A stretch of DNA of 23,309 bases from the NCBI GenBank assembly GCA_964343505.1, contig CAYFJU010000050.1:1-23309 (forward strand). Reading direction: 5' to 3'. Position numbers and translations under genes: made by a program. This DNA is from TCS55 sp964343505. GTDB taxonomy: Bacteria > Fidelibacterota > Marinisomatia > Marinisomatales > TCS55. This document shows positions 1-7,756 of this stretch, in pieces; position 1 is the first letter of the stretch; each line of letters opens with the position of its first letter. The notes beneath the pieces were generated by a model. The model was given only the letters and a program-made list of their open reading frames with translations. It was not told where the DNA came from and did not search any database.

Positions 1-72
1 TGCCATTCCAAAGGATGATGCCATTCCAAAGGATGATGCCATTCCAAAGGATGATGCCATTCCAAAGGATGA
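1..72 (+). repeat. 18-bp perfect tandem repeat, four copies, in frame
   Basis: The unit TGCCATTCCAAAGGATGA occurs four times without a mismatch and probably continues upstream of the window. Because 18 is a multiple of three, the repeat is in frame with the transposase and encodes a charged, Pro-containing hexapeptide. Perfect identity suggests recent slippage or expansion. It is a candidate length-variable tract. Confidence 0.95.
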
Positions 73-331
73 AGGGCAACCACAGGGGGTTGCCCAAACA
101 AATTTATCATTGCCCGATGTTGTTGGAAGATTTAAATCCATAGTGATGACAAATTATATAAAAGGTGTGAAAGAAAATAATTGGCCGCCGTTTCATAAAA
201 AATTATGGCAACGGAATTATTATGAACATATCATCCGTAATGAAAAGGATTATGAACGCATAATAGAATATATCCGAATGAATCCCGAAAATTGGGAAAG
301 AGATAAAAACAATCTGGGAAATATAAATTGA
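2..331 (+). CDS. REP-associated (Y1/IS200-like) transposase, C-terminal part, cut by window start
   Basis: The reading frame is open from the first base (codons begin at base 2) and ends at a TGA at 329-331, so the true start lies upstream. The last ~70 residues contain the block WQRNYYEHIIRNEKD followed by an I-x-E-Y-I-x-x-NPxxW motif. These are the signature of the C-terminus of small Y1_Tnp/REP-associated tyrosine transposases, which act on single-stranded hairpin DNA. The catalytic HxH and Tyr regions would lie before or near the window edge and are not visible. The first ~24 visible residues are four copies of a hexapeptide (D-A-I-P-K-D) encoded by an 18-bp tandem repeat. A Gln-rich linker containing a DNA palindrome follows, then the conserved tail. 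This family is known to vary in length at this linker. The stop overlaps the hsdR TTG start by 4 nt, so the gene is embedded in the restriction operon. Whether it is still an active transposase cannot be judged here. Confidence 0.75.
   Translation, partial: AIPKDDAIPKDDAIPKDDAIPKDEGQPQGVAQTNLSLPDVVGRFKSIVMTNYIKGVKENNWPPFHKKLWQRNYYEHIIRNEKDYERIIEYIRMNPENWERDKNNLGNIN
74..95. repeat. Palindrome inside the transposase coding sequence
   Basis: Arms GGGCAACC (74-81) and GGTTGCCC (88-95) are perfect 8-bp inverted repeats around a 6-nt loop. The palindrome lies in frame within the variable linker of the transposase and reads E-G-Q-P-Q-G-V-A. It is hairpin-sized, like the REP elements on which this enzyme family acts. 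A role as a substrate is inference. Confidence 0.7.
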
Positions 332-3300
332 ATAAAAAAATAACAGAAGACGCATTAGAACAATCCATGTTGGGTTGGCTCAGGGAATTGGATTACACCA
401 TTCTCCACGGTCCCCATATTGCCCCCGGCGAAGCAGAATCTGAACGGGATAATTATGAAGACCCCATTTTGCAATCTCGGCTCCGGTCAGCCATGGCACG
501 GATTAATCCCCACATCTCCGGAGATGGTTTAGATGAAGCTCTGAAGAAATTTTTGTCGGTTTCGTCCCCATCCCTGCCCCATCAAAACCGGGAGATGCAT
601 GAGCTTTTGGTGAATGGCATTGAGATTGAAATGCGGCAGGACGATGGGAGCATCCGTGGCGAAATTGTACGGCTCATTGATTTTGACCGAATAGATCACA
701 ATGAGTTTGTGGCGGTGAATCAATACACCATGATTGAGAATGGCCATAACCGCCGCCCCGATGTGGTTATTTTTATGAATGGTTTACCCATTGCCGTGGT
801 GGAATTGAAAAATCCTGCTGATGAAGATGCGGATGTATGGTCTGCTTTTAATCAGCTCCAAACCTACAAAGCGCAAGTTCCGTCATTATTTCATACCAAT
901 GCATTGCTGGTCATTTCCGATGGATTGGATGCCCGCATTGGTTCGCTAACCGCCAACCGTGAATGGTTCATGCCGTGGAAAACCATCGATGGCGAAGCAG
1001 AAGCACCAACCGAGATGCTTCAATTAGAAGTACTTACCAATGGTATATTTGAGAAAAATCGATTGTTGGATTTCATCCATCATTTTATCACCTTTGAAGA
1101 GCAGAAATCCAGTCTCATCAAAAAAGTTGCAGGGTACCATCAATATCATGCCACCCGTCAGGCAGTGGATGCTACCGTTCATGCCGTATCGGAAAAAGGC
1201 GATCGTCGCGGCGGTGTGGTTTGGCATACACAGGGTTCAGGAAAATCACTCACCATGGCATTCTTTGCAGGCAAAATGGTGGTTCATCCTGCCTTGGAAA
1301 ATCCAACTCTTGTTGTCATTACAGACCGCAACGATTTAGACGAACAATTATTCGGGACCTTTGCCGATGCAAAAGATTTACTCCGCCAAACACCGGCACA
1401 GGCAAAAGATCGGAATGACCTTCGGCAAAAATTACAAGTGGCTGCCGGTGGTGTGGTGTTTACCACTATTCAGAAATTCCTGCCCGAAGAGAAGGGCGAT
1501 ACCTTTCCCTTACTCACGGATCGGTCCAATGTAATTGTCATCGCCGATGAAGCCCATCGCAGTCAATATGCCTTTATTGATGGATTCGCCAAACATATGC
1601 GGGATGCAGTTCCCCATGCTACTTTCGTAGGGTTCACAGGAACGCCCATTGCTTTAGACGACCGCAATACAGAAGCGGTTTTTGGGAATTATATCAGTAT
1701 TTATGATATTCAACAAGCGGTGGAAGATGGCGCAACTGTCCCCATTTATTATGAAAGCCGCTTGGCAAAATTAGATTTAGACGAAGCAGAAAAACCCCAT
1801 ATTGATCCGGATTTTGATGAAGCCACGGAAGGAGAAGAGTTATCCAAAAAGGAAAAATTGAAAACCAAATGGGCAGCACTTGAAGCTATTGTGGGCACAG
1901 AAAAACGCATTAACCAAATTGCCGATGATTTAATTGCTCATTTCGAAAGTCGGTTAGAAACCATGGATGGGAAAGCCATGGTTGTGGGTATGAGCCGCCG
2001 AATTTGTGTTGAGCTTCATGATGCCATTGTGAAACGCCGGCCGGAGTGGTATTCACCAGATGATGACCAAGGTAAAATTAAAGTGGTAATGACGGGCTCT
2101 GCGTCAGACCCCTTTGAATGGCAGGAACATATCCGCAATAAATCAAAGCGAGAAGAATTGGCATCCCGATATAAAGACGAAAAGGATGAATTCCAAATAG
2201 TTATTGTTCGGGATATGTGGCTCACCGGTTTTGATGCGCCGTGCATGCACACCATGTATATTGATAAGCCTATGCATGGCCATGGATTGATGCAGGCCAT
2301 CGCTCGGGTGAATCGCGTTTTCAAAGATAAACCGGGCGGATTGGTGGTGGATTATATCGGACTGGGTGCCAGTTTGAAAAAAGCCATGGGGACCTACACC
2401 AATAGCGGTGGTAAGGGAAAAACAGCATTGGATCAATCCCAAGCAGTGGCGCTCTTTTTAGAAAAATTGGAAATATGCCGCGATTTATTTCATGAGTTTG
2501 ATGTGGCTGGATATTTGGAGTCAGATTCCACAGAAAAGATTCGTCAATTACCTTCAGCGCAGGAGCATATTTTAAGTCAGGAGAATGGGAAAGATCGGTT
2601 TATCCGTACGGTGATTGCCTTGTCCAAGGCCTTTGCATTGGCCGTTCCCAGAGAAGAAGTATTGGCAGTTCGGGATGAAGTGGCGTTCTATCAAACGGTG
2701 AAAGCTGCATTGGTAAAATCTCCAAATCAGGAAGGGAAAACCGATGAAGAATTGAACCATGCGGTGAGACAGATTGTGTCCAAGGCTGTTGTCTCTGAAG
2801 GGATTGTAGATGTGTTTACCCACGCCGGATTAAAACGACCGGATATATCCATTTTATCCGATGAATTTTTAGCGGAAGTGCAGGGGTTACCCCAAAAGAA
2901 TCTGGCGGTGGAAGTGTTGCAAAAATTGTTGAAAGATGAAATTCGGGTAATTCAACGGAAAAATGTTGTGCAGTCTCGGTCATTCATGGAACTATTAAAT
3001 CAAACCCTTGCCCGGTATCAGAATAGAGCAATTGAAACGGCTCAGATAATTGAAGAATTAATTGAGTTGGCCAAGAAAATGCGTCACGCCCACGAGCGGG
3101 GAGAAAACCTTGGACTCAATGATGATGAATTAGCATTTTATGATGCGTTGGAAACCAATGACAGTGCGGTAAAAGTATTGGGAGATGACAAGCTAAAACT
3201 CATCGCCCATGAACTCGTGGAATCTGTAAGAAATAATGCCACCATTGACTGGACATTGAAGGAGTCCGTTCAAGCAAAAATGCGTGTGGCTGTGAAACGA

Positions 3301-3399
3301 ATATTACGTAAATATGGTTATCCGCCAGACATGCAAGCCAAAGCCACGGAAACCGTTTTAGAGCAGGCAGAATTGTTTGCGGATGCGTGGGCTGTGTGA
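328..3399 (+). CDS. hsdR: Type I restriction enzyme, R (HsdR) subunit
   Basis: This is the ATP-dependent DNA translocase and endonuclease subunit of a type I restriction-modification complex (R2M2S). It is 1023 residues, the normal family length. The N-terminal nuclease domain shows D145...E159-x-K161 (PD-(D/E)xK type). The SF2 motor follows with Walker A HTQGSGKS (300-307), DEAH box (407-410), TGTP motif (437-440), TGFDAP (633-638) and QAIARVNR (656-663). The C-terminal helical region matches the DUF3387-type tail that contacts the methyltransferase. The start is TTG at 328, because the N-terminal ITEDALEQSMLGWL block is family-conserved and begins right there. The TTG overlaps the transposase stop as TTGA, implying translational coupling. 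A weak purine-rich RBS lies at about 315-320. hsdM and hsdS are not in the window and presumably lie upstream. All motor and nuclease motifs are intact. Confidence 0.95.
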   Translation: MNKKITEDALEQSMLGWLRELDYTILHGPHIAPGEAESERDNYEDPILQSRLRSAMARINPHISGDGLDEALKKFLSVSSPSLPHQNREMHELLVNGIEIEMRQDDGSIRGEIVRLIDFDRIDHNEFVAVNQYTMIENGHNRRPDVVIFMNGLPIAVVELKNPADEDADVWSAFNQLQTYKAQVPSLFHTNALLVISDGLDARIGSLTANREWFMPWKTIDGEAEAPTEMLQLEVLTNGIFEKNRLLDFIHHFITFEEQKSSLIKKVAGYHQYHATRQAVDATVHAVSEKGDRRGGVVWHTQGSGKSLTMAFFAGKMVVHPALENPTLVVITDRNDLDEQLFGTFADAKDLLRQTPAQAKDRNDLRQKLQVAAGGVVFTTIQKFLPEEKGDTFPLLTDRSNVIVIADEAHRSQYAFIDGFAKHMRDAVPHATFVGFTGTPIALDDRNTEAVFGNYISIYDIQQAVEDGATVPIYYESRLAKLDLDEAEKPHIDPDFDEATEGEELSKKEKLKTKWAALEAIVGTEKRINQIADDLIAHFESRLETMDGKAMVVGMSRRICVELHDAIVKRRPEWYSPDDDQGKIKVVMTGSASDPFEWQEHIRNKSKREELASRYKDEKDEFQIVIVRDMWLTGFDAPCMHTMYIDKPMHGHGLMQAIARVNRVFKDKPGGLVVDYIGLGASLKKAMGTYTNSGGKGKTALDQSQAVALFLEKLEICRDLFHEFDVAGYLESDSTEKIRQLPSAQEHILSQENGKDRFIRTVIALSKAFALAVPREEVLAVRDEVAFYQTVKAALVKSPNQEGKTDEELNHAVRQIVSKAVVSEGIVDVFTHAGLKRPDISILSDEFLAEVQGLPQKNLAVEVLQKLLKDEIRVIQRKNVVQSRSFMELLNQTLARYQNRAIETAQIIEELIELAKKMRHAHERGENLGLNDDELAFYDALETNDSAVKVLGDDKLKLIAHELVESVRNNATIDWTLKESVQAKMRVAVKRILRKYGYPPDMQAKATETVLEQAELFADAWAV

Positions 3400-3734
3400 T
3401 GAAATCAAACGAAGACCTCTTGAAAGAATGCCGCGTGGACACATTTCGTGCTTCGGGGAAAGGGGGTCAGCATGTGAATAAAACAGAATCTGCCGTTCGG
3501 TTGACCCATCTGCCAACGGGGATTGTGGTCACCTGTCAGGATGAACGGAGTCAGCATCGAAATAAGGCAATTGCCCTAAGGCGATTACGTGAAAAACTGG
3601 TGGAGTTAAACCGGAAGCCAAAGAAAAGGGTGCCGACCAAAACGACCAAAGCAGCTAAGGAGAAACGGATTCAGACTAAAAGGAAACAGTCTCAAAAAAA
3701 GGAGCTGCGCAAAAAACCAGATCAAGATGATTAA
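3399..3734 (+). CDS. Stand-alone GGQ-domain release-factor-like protein (ribosome rescue type)
   Basis: A 111-residue protein consisting of the peptidyl-tRNA hydrolysis domain of class I release factors with no codon-recognition domains. The GGQ motif is at residues 22-24 in the context FRASGKGGQHVNKTESAVRL. A typical domain-3 block with VTCQDERSQHRNK follows. The last ~35 residues are very basic (Lys/Arg), as in ArfB/YaeJ and mitochondrial MTRFR, whose tails enter the ribosomal mRNA channel or bind rRNA. The likely role is release of peptides from stalled ribosomes. The core looks closer to RF1/RF2 than to ArfB, so the exact subfamily is open. The ATG at 3399 shares one base with the hsdR stop (TGATG), so I prefer it to the GTG at 3387, which would add four residues overlapping hsdR. 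The coupling suggests co-expression with hsdR. A downstream terminator is not apparent. Confidence 0.8.
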   Translation: MKSNEDLLKECRVDTFRASGKGGQHVNKTESAVRLTHLPTGIVVTCQDERSQHRNKAIALRRLREKLVELNRKPKKRVPTKTTKAAKEKRIQTKRKQSQKKELRKKPDQDD

Positions 3735-3818
3735 TTTAAAAAATAAACCAAATCAATAGTTTATACGTTAAAATTTTTCTTTAATTTTTAAGCTCACATT
3801 TTCTTTTGAAAGGTCTCA
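3735..3818 (+). promoter_or_regulatory. AT-rich intergenic region, probable promoter for the sugar-phosphate operon
   Basis: These 84 nt between the GGQ gene and the phosphomannomutase gene are strongly AT-rich. They end in a GAAAGG ribosome binding site (3808-3813), 5 nt before the ATG. This is the largest gap on the plus strand after the restriction cluster and the likeliest site of a new promoter. No clear -35/-10 pair or terminator hairpin can be named. Confidence 0.35.
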
Positions 3819-5189
3819 ATGAATCTGAATAAATATATTTTTCGGGAATATGACATACGCGGTAAAGTTTCAGATGACTTCCCGCCGGACGTTGTGGAAA
3901 GCCTCGGTAAAGGGTTTGGTACATTTATCAAAAGGGGCGGCGGACAGGAAATTGCCCTAAGCGGTGATGTTCGCCTCACCACTCCCAGTCTAATTGAACA
4001 ATTTAAAAAAGGCGTCCTGTCCACTGGTGTTGATGTGATTAATATTGGTATTTTACCCACGCCGGCAAATTACTATTCCATGTTCAAATTGGGAGTCGCC
4101 GGCGCCGTTCAGATCACGGGGAGCCATAATCCACCGGAATTCAACGGCTTCAAAATGTCCCGTAATAAAAAGGCTGTTTTTGGTAAATCGATCCAGGATA
4201 TTCGTTCCATCATTGAAAATGAAGATTACGAAGTAGGCGAAGGGTCGGAAGCGCCCTATGATATCCTGACAAAATATAAACGCATGATTGCCTCTAAGAT
4301 TGACATTCAAAAACCCATCAAAGTTGTCATGGATTGCGGTAATGCAGCCGGGGCCATTTGTGCACCTGATATTTTCAATAATTTAAATGTTGAACTGACA
4401 GAATTATACTGCGATGTGGATGGCACTTTCCCAAACCATCATCCCGACCCAACGGTGGAAGGAAACTTGGTTGATTTGATCAACCTAATGAAAACAGGTA
4501 ACTATGATATTGGTCTGGCTTTTGATGGTGATGCGGACCGCGTGGGCGTGGTAGATGAAACGGGGGAAGTGGTGTGGGCCGATCAATTGATGGCTCTCTT
4601 TCTCCCGGAAGTGCTGGAAGAAGGGGATGAAATCCTCTTTGACGTAAAATGCTCCCAGGCCTTGGAAGATATGATATTAAAATATGGGGGGAAACCAGTG
4701 ATGTGGAAAACGGGACACTCCCTGATCAAACAGCGTATGGCAGAAATTAATTGTAAATTAGGCGGCGAAATGAGCGGACATATCTTTTTTGCTGATGATT
4801 TTTTCGGTTTCGATGACGCCATCTATGTTGCCGCACGAATCGTCCAGACCTTATCCCGGACGGATAGAACATTGTCAGAACTAAAAGCAGAACTTCCGAA
4901 ATATTATTCCACACCGGAATTGCGGTTGGAAGCGGAATCCGATGAAGAAAAATTTCGGATTGCAAAAGAAGCTGTGGCCTATTTTACTGAAAACTATGAT
5001 TGCAGCACCGTTGATGGTGTTCGGATCAAATTCGGTGATGGCTGGGGACTCGTGCGATCCTCAAATACACAACCAGTAATCGTGTGCCGCTTTGAAGCCA
5101 ACACACCGGAACGGATGGATGAGATCCAATCTATCGTCATGAATAAACTCCAGGAAATCGGTACCCTCAAGCTCGATGGCGGACACTAA
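3819..5189 (+). CDS. Phosphomannomutase/phosphoglucomutase
   Basis: This alpha-D-phosphohexomutase superfamily enzyme interconverts hexose 6-phosphate and 1-phosphate through a phosphoserine. At 456 residues it has the usual AlgC/ManB length. All four active-site loops are seen: catalytic Ser102 in TGSHNP (100-105), metal-binding DGDAD (236-240, followed by R241), sugar-binding GGEMSGH (315-321), and phosphate-binding RSSNTQP (413-419). The GEMSGH loop fits enzymes using both glucose and mannose phosphates. It is cytosolic and supplies sugar-1-phosphates for nucleotide sugars and envelope polysaccharide. It leads a plus-strand operon that also encodes a bifunctional PGI/PMI, which would deliver its 6-phosphate substrates. 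A GAAAGG RBS precedes the ATG. The 3' end overlaps the next gene by 14 nt. Which sugar is preferred cannot be told from the sequence, so no symbol is given. Confidence 0.92.
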   Translation: MNLNKYIFREYDIRGKVSDDFPPDVVESLGKGFGTFIKRGGGQEIALSGDVRLTTPSLIEQFKKGVLSTGVDVINIGILPTPANYYSMFKLGVAGAVQITGSHNPPEFNGFKMSRNKKAVFGKSIQDIRSIIENEDYEVGEGSEAPYDILTKYKRMIASKIDIQKPIKVVMDCGNAAGAICAPDIFNNLNVELTELYCDVDGTFPNHHPDPTVEGNLVDLINLMKTGNYDIGLAFDGDADRVGVVDETGEVVWADQLMALFLPEVLEEGDEILFDVKCSQALEDMILKYGGKPVMWKTGHSLIKQRMAEINCKLGGEMSGHIFFADDFFGFDDAIYVAARIVQTLSRTDRTLSELKAELPKYYSTPELRLEAESDEEKFRIAKEAVAYFTENYDCSTVDGVRIKFGDGWGLVRSSNTQPVIVCRFEANTPERMDEIQSIVMNKLQEIGTLKLDGGH

Positions 5190-6126
5190 CTCCTTTCCTG
5201 AACATGTTCAATTTTTGAAGGGTGAAATTGAAAAAGCGCTTCAAAAAATTCCCTTAGACCATTCGCCGAATTACCTGTACGATCCACTGAAATATGTCCT
5301 GAAAGGAAAGGGCAAGCGCCTGCGACCGGTATTGGTTCATCTGGCTGGGCAAGTATATCAGGCTGATCCGGAGGCGTTGATGAAAGCAGGTGTAGCAGTG
5401 GAACTGCTGCACAATTTCACCTTGGTTCACGATGATATTATGGACGAGGATGATGTGCGCCATGGTCAGCCAGCCGTTCATAAACAATGGGATGATGCCA
5501 CCGCAATCCTCGCTGGAGACGGTTTATTTGTCCTATCCCAACTCATGCTGACTGGGTTGACTCCAATCGTGCATCAACGAGTTAACGAGGTCACCTTGGC
5601 TGTATGTGAAGGACAGGGGATGGATAAGGAATTTGAAAATGATTCGTCCGTTTCAATGGGGCATTATTTAATCATGATCGGTAAAAAGACCGGTGCCCTG
5701 TTGGGACTTAGCGCAGAGTTAGGCGCCCTCATTGGTAAGGCCTCCGAGGAAACAGCCCATCACTTATTTGAATTCGGACTCAACCTTGGGCTGGCGTTTC
5801 AGATTCAGGACGATTTCTTAGAGATCTTCGGGGATGAGTCATCCATGGGAAAAAGCCTGGGGAGTGATATCCGCGCCGGTAAACAGACGGCTCTGACCAT
5901 ATTAGCACGGGAAAATAACCCTGAGAAATGGGGTAGCTTTATAAAGGATAATCATTCGATTTTGGCCTGCCAGTCTTATTTTGAATCCAATGGCATTAAG
6001 GCGAATACTGAAAAAACCATTCAACATTATATAGAAAAGGCCCAGGCAGGGCTAAACGTGATTCCAGAAGAAAAACGGGATTACTTAAACCAATTCACAA
6101 CTATGATATTAAACAGGACGTATTAA
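5176..6126 (+). CDS. Polyprenyl diphosphate synthase, short-chain trans type (FPP/GGPP synthase)
   Basis: A 316-residue all-helical trans-isoprenyl synthase that condenses isopentenyl diphosphate with allylic diphosphates. The first aspartate-rich motif is DDIMD (86-90), with no insertion between the aspartates. The second is DDFLE (212-216) inside FQIQDDFLEIFGD, and it has Glu in place of the usual last Asp. The lysine- and arginine-containing substrate sites GKGKRLRP and GKQTAL are present. Phe81, five residues before the first motif, is the position where aromatic residues restrict chain length in short-chain enzymes. GGPP or FPP is therefore more likely than a long chain, but this is inference. 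The start overlaps the preceding mutase gene by 14 nt, and the stop shares one base with the next ATG. This coupling with sugar-phosphate enzymes hints at lipid-linked glycan precursor supply. Confidence 0.9.
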   Translation: MADTNSFPEHVQFLKGEIEKALQKIPLDHSPNYLYDPLKYVLKGKGKRLRPVLVHLAGQVYQADPEALMKAGVAVELLHNFTLVHDDIMDEDDVRHGQPAVHKQWDDATAILAGDGLFVLSQLMLTGLTPIVHQRVNEVTLAVCEGQGMDKEFENDSSVSMGHYLIMIGKKTGALLGLSAELGALIGKASEETAHHLFEFGLNLGLAFQIQDDFLEIFGDESSMGKSLGSDIRAGKQTALTILARENNPEKWGSFIKDNHSILACQSYFESNGIKANTEKTIQHYIEKAQAGLNVIPEEKRDYLNQFTTMILNRTY

Positions 6127-7172
6127 TGACATCTTATCAATCGATAGACCCCGGTAACATGTACCAATCAATTTATGAATTTCCGGACCATATTTTAGAT
6201 GCGGCGAAAATCGGAAAATCCATTTCACTTAATAACCAGTATTCTGAAATACGGAATGTGGTTGTGGCCGGGATGGGTGGCTCAGCCATTGGCGGCGATG
6301 TGGTCCGTTTGTTGGCCAAAAATGAACTGGATATTCCCATGGTTGTATCACGGAATTACACTTTGCCCAATTGGGTCAATGGTCATACACTGGTGATTTG
6401 TTCTTCCTATTCCGGGAATACGGAAGAAACACTGGCTGCTTATGAACAGGCCCGGGATAAGGGTGCACAAATCGTAGGAATTTCAACCGGCGGCACCTTA
6501 ACCGAACGAATGAATGAACTCGACTTGGACGTGGTGGCTATTCCCGCAGGGTTGCAGCCCCGGGCGGCCTTGGCGCTTTCATTTGTACCGATGCTTTATT
6601 TATTGAAGGTAATCGGACTCATTGGATCTGAGACTATTAATGACCTAACCAATGCCGTAACCCTAATACAATCAAAGCGGAATAGTTATGGACAGGAATT
6701 GGCTGATAATCCCACCTATGCCTTGGCAGGTCGGATTTACAATAGTATCCCCATTATTTATGCCGAATCGGACTCCACAGCAACATTGGCTGTCCGCTGG
6801 AAAGGCCAATTGAGCGAAAATTCAAAAATGCTGGCCTACCACAATGAATTACCGGAGATGAATCACAATGAGATCGTGGGGTGGGAAAACAATTCAGAGC
6901 TGATCAATCAAATATCCGTCATCTGGTTGAAGGATGAAAGTGACCATCCCCGGACAGCCATTCGGCAGGAATCCACGCAAGAAATCATTGGGAATCTGCC
7001 CGGGAAGCATGAGGTCATTTCGGTGGAAGGGCATTCCATCGTTGAGCGTTATTTACATATGATTCATTTTGGGGATTGGGTGAGTTACTGGTGCGCCATC
7101 TTACATCATACCGATCCGACACCGGTAAAAAAGATTGATCGTCTCAAAGGAATTTTATCGGAAAAAAGTTGA
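6126..7172 (+). CDS. Bifunctional phosphoglucose/phosphomannose isomerase
   Basis: A double-SIS-domain isomerase that interconverts fructose 6-phosphate with glucose 6-phosphate and with mannose 6-phosphate. At 348 residues it matches the archaeal/bacterial bifunctional family rather than classical ~550-residue Pgi. Motifs seen: GMGGSAIGGD (49-58) in the first SIS domain, SSYSGNTEE (93-101) as the phosphate loop, PRAAL (145-149), and the C-terminal family signature ENSK (231-234) through LPEMNHNE (242-249), which includes the Glu/His acid-base residues of this family. It starts at an ATG that shares one base with the upstream stop. It sits in an operon with a hexose-phosphate mutase that would use its products. 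It probably provides the entry from glycolysis to mannose- and glucose-1-phosphate. No other Pgi or ManA is visible nearby. Confidence 0.92.
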   Translation: MTSYQSIDPGNMYQSIYEFPDHILDAAKIGKSISLNNQYSEIRNVVVAGMGGSAIGGDVVRLLAKNELDIPMVVSRNYTLPNWVNGHTLVICSSYSGNTEETLAAYEQARDKGAQIVGISTGGTLTERMNELDLDVVAIPAGLQPRAALALSFVPMLYLLKVIGLIGSETINDLTNAVTLIQSKRNSYGQELADNPTYALAGRIYNSIPIIYAESDSTATLAVRWKGQLSENSKMLAYHNELPEMNHNEIVGWENNSELINQISVIWLKDESDHPRTAIRQESTQEIIGNLPGKHEVISVEGHSIVERYLHMIHFGDWVSYWCAILHHTDPTPVKKIDRLKGILSEKS

Positions 7173-7213
7173 ACCCTAACTTGCGGGGATATAATTTCAA
7201 TTAAGGATACATC

Positions 7214-7756
7214 ATGATTCCCGTTAAAGTTCAAAAAATATCCTATTACCACCCAAATCGCAGTTATGCGGTCATCTTAAAAGAACTCGAGGGTGATCGA
7301 AGGCTACCGGTTCTCGTCGGTGCTTATGAAGCGCAGGCGATTGCCATGGCGATGGAATATATGGAAACGCCCCGCCCATTGACCCATGATCTTATCGTGA
7401 ATTTGGTCAAGGGGATTGACGGAATTTTATCCGCCGTAAAAATTACCAAATTAGAAGAGGGTGTATTTTACTCCATTCTGGATATTCAGGCAGAAAAATT
7501 AGGGCACCGTGAAATTGATTCGCGTCCCAGTGATGCTTTGGCCGTTGCTCTGCGGATGCATGCGCCGATCCTGGTCGCGGAAGAAGTCATGGAGGAAGCC
7601 ATTGTTTGGGAAGATGATTTAGAGAATGTTGAAGAAGACATTCAACGCGAACCCAAAATGGAATTATTAGAGCGTCAACTGCAAAAGGCTATTGATAAGG
7701 AAGAATATGAAATGGCCGCCCGGATTCGCGATAAAATAAATAAAATAGAGAATTAA
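7214..7756 (+). CDS. DUF151 bifunctional nuclease family protein with C-terminal UVR motif
   Basis: A 180-residue protein. Residues 1-130 are the DUF151 (BFN) domain, with the hallmark RPSDALAVALR (104-113). Members of this family have reported DNase/RNase activity, but the precise role is poorly defined. Residues 148-179 form a UvrB/UvrC (UVR) helical motif, MELLERQLQKAIDKEEYEMAARIRD, typical of protein-protein contact in nucleotide-excision or McsA-like proteins. A 41-nt spacer separates it from the isomerase gene, with an AAGGAT RBS 6-7 nt before the ATG. It is the last gene of the plus-strand operon, and its stop overlaps the stop of the converging RNase III gene. The fusion of DUF151 to UVR is known in several phyla, so it is not novel in itself. 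Confidence 0.88.
   Translation: MIPVKVQKISYYHPNRSYAVILKELEGDRRLPVLVGAYEAQAIAMAMEYMETPRPLTHDLIVNLVKGIDGILSAVKITKLEEGVFYSILDIQAEKLGHREIDSRPSDALAVALRMHAPILVAEEVMEEAIVWEDDLENVEEDIQREPKMELLERQLQKAIDKEEYEMAARIRDKINKIEN
7753..7756. other. Overlapping convergent stop codons (TTAA)
   Basis: The plus-strand DUF151 gene ends with TAA at 7754-7756. The minus-strand rnc ends with TAA read from 7755 to 7753. Both stops lie in a single self-complementary TTAA. Each transcript must therefore end inside the opposite gene or rely on another mechanism, giving antisense overlap. Confidence 0.95.

Noticed and set aside
1..72. CRISPR-like array
   Set aside because: The 18-bp units are directly abutting with no spacers and lie in frame in a coding sequence, so they are a protein tandem repeat.
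3387..3398. GTG at 3387 as start of the GGQ protein
   Set aside because: The ATG at 3399 overlaps the hsdR stop by one base, is a stronger start, and the four extra residues have no family support.
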